Assembly (NCBI RefSeq): GCF_963678635.1
Contig: NC_087062.1
Span: forward strand, 91,365,845 to 91,429,844
DNA from: Symsagittifera roscoffensis
Taxonomy: Eukaryota; Xenacoelomorpha; Acoela; Convolutidae
Length of the DNA: 64,000 nt
Reading direction: 5' to 3'
A program made the translations under genes and the position numbers. This document shows positions 14,001 through 26,000 of this stretch, piece by piece; positions within the stretch are counted from its first letter, which is position 1, and each line of letters opens with the position of its first letter. The notes under the pieces were generated by a model, which was not told where the DNA came from, did not search any database, and worked only from the letters and a program-made list of their open reading frames with translations.

Positions 14001-17000
14001 CATCATTTCGTAAGCAATATCATTGTACAGCATCATCATTTCGTAAGCATTATCATCGTACATCATCATCATTTCGCAAGCGCATTATTCTTGTACAGCA
14101 TCATCATTTCGTAAGCGTATTATCATTGTACAGCATCATCATTTCGTAAGCATTATCATCGTACAGCATCATCATTTCGTTAGCATTATCATTGTACAGC
14201 ATCATCATTTCGTAAGCGCATTTTCATTGTACAGCATCATCATTTCGTAAGCATTATCATTGTACAGCATCATCATTTCGTAAGCATTATCATTGTACAC
14301 CATCATCATTTCGTAAGCATTATCATTGTACAACATCATCATTTCGTAAGCATTATCATCGTACAGCATCATCAGTTCGTAAGCGCATTAACATTGTACA
14401 GCATCATCATTTCGTAAGCACTATCATTGTACAGCATCATCATTTCGTAAGCATTATCATTGTACAGCATCATCATTTCGTTTAAGCATTATCATCGTAC
14501 AGCATCAACATTTCGCAAGCATCATGATCGTACAGCATCATCATTTCGTAAGCGCAATATCATTATACAGCATCAACAATTCGTAAGCATTATCATCGTA
14601 CAGCATCATCATTTCGTAAGCATTATCATTGTACAGCATCATCAATTCGTAAGCATTATCATCGTACAGCATCATTTTGTAAGCGCATTATCATTGTACA
14701 TCATCATCATTCCGTAAGCATTATCATTGTACAGCATCAACATTTTGCAAGCATCGTCATCGTACTGCATCATCATTTCGTAAGCGCAATATCATTGTAC
14801 ATCCTCATCATTTCGTAAGCATTATCATCATACAGCATCATCATTTCGTAAGCTTAATATTGTACAGCATCATCATTTCGTAAGCATTATCATCGTACAG
14901 CATCATCATTTCGTAAGCGCATTATCATTGTACAGCATCATCATTTCGTAAGCATTATTATTGTACAGCATCAACAATTTGCAAGCATTGTCATCGTACA
15001 GCATCATCATTTCGTAAGCGCATTATCATTGTACAGCATCATCATTTCGTAAGAATTATCATTGTACAGCATCAACATTTTGCAAGCATTGTCATCGTAC
15101 AGCATCATCTTTTTAAAAACGCATCATCATTGTACAGCATCATCATTTCGTAAGCATCATCATCATTTTGTAAGCGCAATATCATTGTACATCCTCATCA
15201 TTTCGTAAGCATTATCATCGTACAGCATCATCATTTCGTAAGCTTAATATTGTACATAATCATCATTTCGTAAGCATTATCATCGTACAGCATCATCATT
15301 TCGTAAGCGCATTATCATTGTACAGCATCATCATTTCGTAAGCATTATCATTGTACAGCATCAACAATTTGCAAGCATCGTCATCGTACAGCATCATCGT
15401 TTCGTAAGCGCATTATCATTGTACAGCATCATCATTTCGTAAGATTTATCATTGTACAGCATCAACATTTTGCAAGCATTGTCATCGTACAGCATCATCT
15501 TTTTAAAAACGCATCATCATTGTACAGCATCATCATTTCGTAAGCATCATCATCATTTTGTAAGCGCAATTTCATCGTACAGCATCAACATTTTGCAGGC
15601 ATCGTCATCGTACAGCATCATCATTTCGTAAGCGCAATATCATTGTACAGCATCATCATTTCGTAAGCATTATCATCGTACAGCATCATCAATTCGTAAG
15701 CGCAATATCCTTGTACAGCATCATCATTTCGTAAGAATTATCATCGTACAGCATCAACATTTTGCAGGCATCATCATCGTACAGCATCATCAATTCGTAA
15801 GCGCAATATCATTGTACAGCATCATCATTTCGTAAGCATTATCATCGTACAGCATCATCAATTCGTAAGCGCAATATCCTTGTACAGCATCATCATTTCG
15901 TAAGCATTATCATCGTACCGCATCAACATTTTGCAAGCATTGTCATCGTACAGCATCATCTTTTTGTAAACGCATCATCATTGTACAGCATCATCATTTC
16001 GTAAGCATTATCATCGTACAGCATCATCATTTCGTAAGCGCAATATCATTGTACAGCATCATCATTTCGTAAGAATTATCATCGTACAGCATCATCATTT
16101 CGTAAGCGCAATATCATTGTACAGCATCATCATTTCGTAAGCATTATCATCGTACAGCATCATCAATTCGTAAGCGCAATATCCTTGTACAGCATCATCA
16201 TTTCGTAAGCATTATCATCGTACCGCATCAACATTTTGCAAGCATTGTCATCGTACAGCATCATCTTTTTGTAAACGCATCATCATTGTACAGCATCATC
16301 ATTTCGTAAGCATTATCATCGTACAGCATCATCATTTCGTAAGCGCAATATCATTGTACAGCATCATCATTTCGTAAGAATTATCATCGTACAGCATCAA
16401 AATTTTGCAGGCATCGTCATTGTACAGCATCATCATTTCGTTAGCGCAATATCATTGTACAGCATCATCATTTCGTAAGCATTATCATCGTACAGCATCA
16501 TCAATTCGTAAGCGCAATATCCTTGTACAGCATCATCATTTCGTAAGCATTATCATCGTACAGCATCAACATTTTGCAAGCATCGTCACCGTACAGCATC
16601 ATCATTTTGTAAACGCATTATCATTGTACAGAATCATCATTTCGTAAGCATCATCATCGTACAGCATCATCATTTCGTAAGCGCAATACCATTGTACAGC
16701 ATCATCATTTCGTAAGCATGATCATCGTACAGCATCATCATTTTGTAAACGCATTATCCATGTACAGCATCATCATTTCGTAGGCATCATCATCGTACAG
16801 CATCATCATCATTTTTCTAAGAACTTTTTTTCTCATAACGAGGCCATACTGTGCATTTTGTGCGTTGTAAACGGATTACTCAGCAGGCCAAAATCAGATT
16901 TGTCGCGGAACTCGCTACAATGTTACTTTTCTCTGATCATCATTGCGATTTTGAATTCCGCAAACAAATAGCTTAAACACTGCGCCGCTCAAAGGTGCTC

Positions 17001-20000
17001 CAAAAATAGCGCAAATGCGGATTCCGGAACAATATTTGCGGAAACCGGAATAATTTGTTAAGTCCACAAAAAAATAATCAAATATAGCTATAGTAAAGTT
17101 GAGTAGTTGCTGAATCCGCAACTGTAAGCGGAATCCGCAAATGTAAGCAAAATTTGCAAATTGTAAGAGGAATCCGCATTTTCTTGTGGATTCCAGTAAC
17201 ATAATTTTACGTCTTGAAACTAAATTTTTAAATTAAATCTACTTTCGTCGGTTATCATTAAGACTGTACAATAGTTCAATCTCATTTACTGCCAACAGTT
17301 CGAACTTAACGAGCTCATTCTCAAACATTGAAAGAATGAACCTCTTTCCAATCTCAAATACTGAAAGAATGAACACCTTTTCGATCTCAAGTAGTGAAAG
17401 AATGAGCATCTTTCCGATTTCAAATACTGAAAGACTGAACCTCTTTCCAATCTCAAATACTAAAACAATGAACACCTTTTCGAACCCAAATACTGAAAGA
17501 ATGAGCATCTTTCCAATTTCAAATACTGAAAGAATGAACCGCTTTCCAATCTCAAATAGTGAAAAAATGAACACCTTTCCTGTCTCGAATACTGAAAGAA
17601 TGAGCTTTTTTCCAACCTCAAATGCTGAAAGAACAAAAAAAAAAACTGAGAAGAACCACTTCATAGGTTATAGTGCCCTTATTTATTTTTTAAACGAAAG
17701 GAGTACCTCGACGATTTCAATTGAAAGTAAAGTTGGTTTAAAGGTGATATTTGGATTCCACTAACAATAGTTAAATCCTTGCTTTTAAAGTCTTAATTTA
17801 GCAGATAATATTTCTAGCAAAAGCTTTTAGTTTTTCACGCAAGGATTGTTCATTTCAGTATAGGAAACAAAACTACGATCCAGTTATAATTATGGAATTC
17901 GCTCCCAATGTAGGAGTCAGCTTAGATTTTGCGAAATCCGCTGATAGTTGCGGAATCCGAACAACCAGCTATATTCTTTTTTTTTGTGGAAATCGCTACA
18001 AAGCAAATGTGCCCACAAAATTTATGGTACACGCATTTTTACCCGTAATCCACGGAAATCGTGTAAGTAGAATCCACTCACATTTGAGAACACATTTAAA
18101 GTCTTGTCTCTGGAATCAAAAAATACACAGACAAAAACTTGTGCGCCTATCCAGTGCACAGTCTAGCCTCGTAAGATTTTTGAAATGAGAAGGACTAGGA
18201 AGGAACTTTGACCTAAGGTATGTTTTTTGTTTATTTTCCAACCAATTTTTCTATCTCAAGGAAAGCTCGAAACGGGTCCAGAAGAAGTCATATTACAGCC
18301 CGTTTCTCACAGTATATCTGAAAAAATTGGTAAGAAGCTGACTTCTTGATTTTAATTCTATTATTTTACTACAAATGCTCATCGTGCCAGCTGTTATGTC
18401 ATTATTTTGCTATTTTTCAAGTGATTCAGTGTTTTTTTTTTCTAAAAAAAGACAGTCAGAAAAAAAGAAACATGCAACTAAATCGTAGATATCCATCATG
18501 GTAAATCGGATTTTGAGCTAAACGCTGTTTAGAGAACAAAAAATGGTTAATATAAATCAGATTTTGAGCTCAAAAATTTTCTATAAAATCGAATAAAAGA
18601 ATCATTCTAAGCCCAATTCCGAGCAAGTTGCTATATAACAAATCAAGAAATTAGTCGATATAAATCAAATGACAACCTAAGTCAATCCAAACTGGATCGA
18701 AGTTTGAACTAATTGGTTTTTTTTATTATACTACCAGACGCTATGGATGTAAATTTAAAAAGGAATAGCAACGAATAAGTGTAACAAAAACTCAAATTGA
18801 TGAAATCAAAAAGTTCGCAAAAAAATTGATTTGAATCATCTTAAATTTGTTTTAATCCCTTGAAAAAAAAACTAAATAAACTTACAACTGAACAGCATTG
18901 AGTTGAATTGATTTAAAATCAATTTGGGTTGATTTTTTTTAGCTGGGACTAAAGATCAATTTAAATCGACTTTAAATTGATCCAAATCAAACTTCAATTT
19001 TTCTATTCAGTCTTCATAGTTTTTCCATGCTTAAATCGATCTCAATTTAATCTACATTTTTGTTTCACGCTAAAATTAGTTGTAAATCATTTTTTTTTCA
19101 GTGCGTGTAGGAATTCATTTAAGCCCACAAATTGATAGGTTTCAAACGCACTATTCTCTCCGTCAATCTTATGGCTTTAAGTTGTTGGTTATTATTTTGT
19201 TCAGCCAGCACAGCCAGCGTCTGAAGAAAACTTTCGTAAGTGCAATGAAAAAAAGCCATTTCAACGCTTTTAAGAAAAACAGGCAGATAAACGATTAAAT
19301 TAATCTCATTTAGAACTCCATCTCTTTTGATTTAAGTCGCGCAGGTCGCGGTGGTTTTTTTCAGTCGCGCTGGTCTTCAATTGCCAAGTTTCGGTCGCGC
19401 CGGTCTGGAATTGCCAATATAAAGTCGCGCCGGTCTGGAATTGCCAAATTTGAGTCGCGCCGGTCTTTTCTTAAGTCGCGGACCTCGACCCGGGTTGATA
19501 ACTACAATTGAACTAAATTATTCATCTGAAATTGAATGAATGTGTTTAGAAACGAGGTCTACTGCAATTCTAAGAACTACACTTACAAACTGATATCGTC
19601 GGAGCCGAAGTCAATTGCAGCCTACACCAACGCACAGAGACCTGTGCTGTCTCTCTACACAAACCCCCTTCAACCCCCTGCCGTGTCTGTCAACTTCTTT
19701 CTGCCTCTGGGGACGGAGGGCTACTCATTCCAGCTGGAGCGAAACGGAATCGATATTCCATCCATCACAAATCCGTTCAATGATGTGAATTTGGAACCAG
19801 CCACTGAGTACACATACAAAGGTAACTAAATGCGGAGCAATAATTAAGTGGCCCTTAATTTAGTTTCTATACCTTGTGGTCTGAAGAAACTTTTTCCATT
19901 CTAGTAATACTCCCGAAAATTGAATGTAGATCTGAATCAAGTAATCAACAGTAGTTGGTTATGAACTAACGGGTTATTTATATAATTTGTTAACACTTAA

Positions 20001-23000
20001 TGTTAATGTTCAACAGTTTTTTGAATATTGCACTATGATCTTTTGATCGGTACTTTTTACATGCTTTAGGATAATTTTCATCGTCTTGCAGCTAGCTAAA
20101 ACAGCTCTAAACAATAAAAGTTTAACATATCGCCCAAAATTTCAAAGTGATTTGCGCTCTGACTTTTAAGGCATTGATGAAGTGGTTTTAAATCCATTTT
20201 TGCCGCATTTTGAAAACCGTTGTTTTCTTCTAGTTCTATCTGAATAGCTTAAGAAGAGAATGAATTGAATGCAGCTGTCTTGTTCCATTTTGTCGACTTA
20301 TTTTAGAGATTTTTTCGGCATAGGGTGGGTTGTTTTTGCGCGACGATTATGAGTTCCTCGAGGAAAGAATGACTACCTCGAAGAAAAATCATAAGGAATC
20401 AACTAACAGCCAATTAATATATTGATGAGAATGTTTCGAACTACTTGCACAAAAGCCAATTGCTCATATTAGAAACACTCAATTGGTGGTTCATTTAATT
20501 TTAAATCTGTGCAAAAACTTGGAAGCACTTGACTTCCACTGAATTTTTTGTGTGTTTGCTTGTAGGACACTTAGTTGGCCACAGTGGGTCGGAGAGTCCT
20601 GTGAGTCAGGAGGTGGTTATCTGCACCCATCCTGACAAAGTGGTCAACCTGAGACAGACAGGAGCCACCACCACCACAGTCACAGTCGCTTGGGACGCTT
20701 CTGCATACCAACCCAGTGGTCAGTCCAAACTATAAGTGACCATTTTTTTAAAATCTGATAAAATTTAGTGACATTCAGTGATTTTTATTTTAAGAAGCGT
20801 TTAATGTACAAATGGCGAATAAATCGGTTAAATTTGTTGTCGGTAAGAAACTGTTTTTAGTCAACAGTCAGCCGATTTTATGCACGCAAACAAAATGGCT
20901 CTTCAAGTTTTTGAACTGAATAAATATTTTCTAAAATTGAGAAGCGTATATAAATTGGGTGCATGTTTAATGCCTAAAATGTGACCTAGGTTTATTTGAG
21001 AGAGTTCCTGTGGATGAGTTTCTGTTTTTTTAATTAACAGGTTACTACGCAATGCTGCACAATCTGACCGATGATTTCGTGACTGGAGTCGACGCCTCTG
21101 CCACCGCAAGCAGACTCAGTTGGATGTCCTCGACGTCCTCTCTTTCTGCCCGAATAGGCGTGAACACCTTCACGGCCACGCTGAATTCATTCGACGGAGC
21201 AGCTATGAATCCGGCACAACATTTTGTAGTGGGACTGTTGTCTTGTTTGGACTGCACCGAGACGGACTCGGCCGCACTTGTCGCGGATGACTCACTGGTC
21301 GCTTCGGGTCAGACTTTGGGTACGATTAGGCTGATTTTTGTTTTTATGTTGTATGACTACGTTTCTGCTCAACCTTTTACTCATACACTACTCATTTCTC
21401 TGAATTTGATGAACCAATTCAATAAGATTAGAAAAACGGATTCTTAAATTGCTGCATCAACATTTTTGAGACGCAGTAGCACTTTTGAAAACCTGTTGTT
21501 CTTATGATGTTTCAAGATAATTCAAAATTCATTAAAAAAGGTTACCGATATCAAATTTATAGGGAGTTTTTGTGAAGAAAATGCTTACAACTACCTATTT
21601 CAGCCCATGAATTATGCAGCAACTTCGCGACAATCACCGTCTATACGAAACCAGAAACACCTGCATGCATCGCGCATACAATTGGCACGAATGAGATTCA
21701 ACTCAACGCCACTCTGAATGATCTAGATTTGAACCCTGCTACAATTTACTTCAAACGAAGTGGTATTGGAGGCTACATTGTCTCGGACTTGACCTTGAGT
21801 GACCTCCCGTATTCGGACACTCGTACTTTGGTTCCTGGCAGAGAGTACACGTACACTGTGACCAGCCAGATTGGAGGATTTGAGAGTGCCAGTTCAACTT
21901 GTGCTCAGTGCACGAAGCCTAATCCGCCCGAGAACTTCGACGGGTCTTTCCAGGATGACCAGGCCGTTAGAGTTACTTGGGATGCCTCAGGCATCAACGG
22001 AGACTTCGACTGTGAGTCTATCATCATAATGTATAATGAGTTTGAAATTTTGTTTCCCAAGACCTACGAATAGTTGCCTACGAATCGCGAGTTTTTGAAC
22101 CCAATTTAATGAAAAATTAGCTTTACCTTTACCCATACCAACTTTCTTGGCCTTGCCAGAAAAATTGAGCTTAAGCTCTGCTATGTTTCTATTTGTTACT
22201 CAACATAGTTGAATTTGTTTCAATAATCGGCTACAGGTAATTTTTTTTAACGACTAGGAATTTTTGTGTTCAGAAATTTTGTAGTTCATCATGTTTTTTC
22301 AAGTGTATATTTTGTTATAAGCCATGTTGACATTGCAGTATTTTAATATTCGAATTTTTGGGCAGCATTTTGAGACCTTTCAGGGTCCATTTGCTGCCCT
22401 CTTGGAGTTGAAATGAGGGTTCTCGAGAGGGGGCAGATTTTCAAAAATTTTCAGGAAATCTGTCGTTCGTTTTTTTGTCGAGCTCTCCCAAATCATTAAA
22501 AAATTTTGTCGAGCTCTCCCAAAGCATTGAAAAAATTTGCTTCGGCTGAATGTTTTGCAACGCAGGCAAAATTTTGAAAAAATTGGCCAAAAAAGGCGTT
22601 TTTAAGCACTTTTCGGAAAACTTTGACCAAAAATTCTCATTTTATTGGCGCGCGCTCGCCCTCAAAATTAGTATATAATGGCGCCAAAAATTGATATCTC
22701 AAAAAAGTACGATGAGGGGACCCGTTGGGTCGGCAGGGGGTCGAATCCATGAGCGTATTTTACTTTTGATCATTTTTAGGAAAATTACAGTGTTTTGAAA
22801 ATTTACAAATACAAATGCCAAAATCTAATGCAAGCTATTTCCCAAGTGTCAATTAATGCGTAGCGTCGACGTTGATAGAATTCGACTCACACATCCCCCG
22901 GGTTGATCAAAGATACTAATCATACAATTTTCAGATATGGAAAAATCCTTATTATACAGTTTTCATGCAAATCCAAAAGTACAGAATTTTGCTTGAAAGG

Positions 23001-26000
23001 TTTCCTTCTGATTAAGGAGTTTTCATTTATTGAAATTGCATGATTTGCGTTTTTCTACTGACCAAAACATATTTTTGTTTTTGGTCAGTGGAAAAGCGAC
23101 AAACACCTTGATTACACAAAGCTAGGTTCACCAAAGGATTAACAATCTTGCTTGTACAATGCTTTGGAAACGACGAGAGTTTAGATGTCGCACACGGGCA
23201 GTATTATGAAAATAGCAAATTTGTTAGTTTTTCCGAACATCATCAAAGGTTCTAATTTGTTGAGCTTAAAACTTTTACCAATCATACATTGGCCAAGATA
23301 TTCAAAATATACAAATAAGTAGGCTTTTTGAGCGTTTTACAAAAAAAATATCTAAAAAACGGAAAATTTAATCCAAATTCTGTGTATCCAGTTATGCACA
23401 CGAAATTTAAATTGTGCCTGCTAATTTTGTTTTGCAATTGAAAAAATGCAACACATTTGTAAAAGTAATTCCAAACTATTTTTTAAAAATTTTGGCGCCG
23501 CTATCAAAAAATTGCTAGTCATACAATTATAATTTTATGGATAAGGTAGGATTAGCATTTTTTGCTGAAAAATTTTTTTTTGTTCCGACCTCTCAAAGTG
23601 GGAGGAAATTAAAATTCGGTTGTATTCCTTTTTTGTTTTCTACTAAAAATCAGGTACCTAAAATTATCATCGGAATGCGTTGAGTGATATATCATTTTAA
23701 AGCCTTTTCTGTCGTGATTCAAACGAAATTTTAAAATTCTAAAACATTTTTCCCAGTGTCGAGAAAAACTGGTTTGATTTTTTTTATATTTTTTGATTTT
23801 TTCAGGCGAATATAGCGAGCGAGCAGGCTTATAATTGTTAGTTTTGAATTTTAAAGCTAATTTTTTAGTTTTACACAAGTGAATTTGTTAACAAGAACCT
23901 TTTTAGCGCTTTCTTGCAAATAAAAGCTTAAAAACAAATTAAAAGTCTTTCATTAAGATTTTTTTACCAGTCCAGAAACAAAAGTCAACGCAATTTGAAA
24001 AAAAAATGTGTTTTTTTTTAATTTGGCTGGAACATTCTGTGCTACTTGCACAGCAACCTGCTATCCTCGTTTATTTATGGTGATACACCGAACTTTATGC
24101 TAAAACAAGAATAAAGTTCTGTTAAATTTCGGTGTTACTATTTTCGCAAAACCGCATGAAATTTGTTTCATTAGGACTTTTTCGTAGATTCAAGTTCTGG
24201 AGTTGCATGATTGGCAAATTTTGTCGATGGAGGTCAACCCGGGCCATTTCCTCCCACCGCCGACACAAGTAGATTTTGTGGGTGAACCATGACTTTTACA
24301 ATGTTGATGATGAAGATCTAATAAGTTTGGAATTCCCTAATTACCATGAATGCCAATTTTCAAAATAATTGGGAAGTGCTATTGTAAGTTTGACTAGATA
24401 AGAACGAATTTAAGCAGGGGCACAACAGCGGTTCGCCGTGATGGGCTGTACAGCTCGTATGTTGGTCCTATCCCTCGTGGATAAATGATCTTAAATTTTA
24501 AATGGAATTGAGGCAAGATATTTTGGCTCATTGGTGCGTTAGTAGACGTAAAGATAAACATATCATATAGCGTGTGATTTTTTTTGCATTTCTTGATTAT
24601 TTTTTGCTTCGAACACTGTTTCATTGAGGTTAAAAAGCGGTCAATAGGGAGGATGTTCACTTAGTTCTGAATATGAGTTCGAATTTTCAACAAGCAGAAT
24701 GGAGCATTTTACTTGCAGTTCTTAGCAAATTTAATCTAAATTGAAAACTGGGGTGAATGATCTTAACTTGTTCTATCCGGGGGTGGGGGAGGGGGGATAT
24801 GTTAACTTGTTTCTTACAATCTTTATTTCGAACTCAGGGAATAATAATTTAATGTGCCATCTTATAAAGCAGTGTGAATTATTTCAGCTTTCGAAGTGTC
24901 CAAGGAGGACGAGGCTTTTACAGCCGTCACGCCCACCACTCAACTGTTCTATGATTGGACTGGACTCAACCCCTCCACCTGCTACAAGTTCCATGTGCGC
25001 ACTAAAGTAGACTGTGTCGCCAACTCCAACACACCCGTCTACTCTGATACACTCACCATACGCAAGTGCACTCGACCCTCCCAGTGTCAACTCACTAAGG
25101 TAATCTGCCACCCAGAGTATCGCAGTACTTGAAGGGTAACATTTGCAACTCAATGGATAGGACTCCATTAAAAAATATTTTTTATTCACTCTAACCAAAC
25201 TAACTCAACTTTTTGAAGTGTTAATTGTTCAAAATTTTGAGGGAGACGGTGGCCTATGAGAAAAAAGGTTCTTAAAAAAAGATGATTTGTTGATCGTAAT
25301 CAATAACAGTGGACGAATCATACTATTACTATTTATAAGGCTTGATCCCGTCATCTGCAGGTTCTATGTTACAAGTCCACTGCCCGTTTCTTGGGGCCGA
25401 CCAATTTGATTTACTTAAGTCTCCTTGAAAAATAAATAGATCTGCTGTTCGCCAAAAAATCAAGATGTCAAAAATTGATTTTTTAATGAAAAATGATAAA
25501 CACCTTGTTAGCTTTCTTAACTCTACAAGTGTAAAAAAGCAGGTAAAATTTTGCGTGCTTAGCTACTTTTAATCAATGGTTCTTCTGCTTCAATTAGGAC
25601 TTTTTTAAACCGACCAGATTGATTTTCCTAGCACGGTCAAAATGTCGTTTTTGGGCATTTTTGGAAAATTTTGACCAAAAAATTGCTTCCCTTCAAAAGT
25701 ATCATAAATTAGCACCAAAGGCGCCTTAAGAAAAATTTTAGTGTTGGTCGACCAAAAAGGAATGTCATAAAACTACCAAATAGGGAACTATTTGGTTGGT
25801 GCGTGGGCCGAATCTCTGAGGGGGGATGCGGCAATTGAGGTGGATCTCCTCACTAAATCCGCGCCTGGTTTCAATGATTCCTTGGGCTTTTTAGGTATCG
25901 CCTGTTGACCTCTCGGAGGGTGGATACTCGCGTAAACTGGAGCTGAACTTCACTGTGAACTATGAGCACTCCTACAAGATCTTCAAGTCGGGTGAGGCTG

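Larger units (their letters stand above)
22012..24887 (+). other. Intron 10
   Basis: 2.9-kb intron with a hAT-type MITE (22420-22755), a SINE fragment (24408-24482) and a C/G-tract foldback (24645-24812). The rest is AT-rich with no recognised feature; the minus-strand frames at 23609-23878 and 24394-24660 look accidental. Confidence 0.6.

Noticed and set aside
14460-14717. Open frames within the minisatellite (also 16405-16647)
   Set aside because: They translate the repeat unit; the frame depends on unit length variants.
12853-16813. CRISPR array
   Set aside because: Eukaryotic intron; units are contiguous with no unique spacers.
17239-17764. Two opposed frames of about 140 codons
   Set aside because: Both result from an 11-codon tandem unit; intronic and inside a dispersed repeat.
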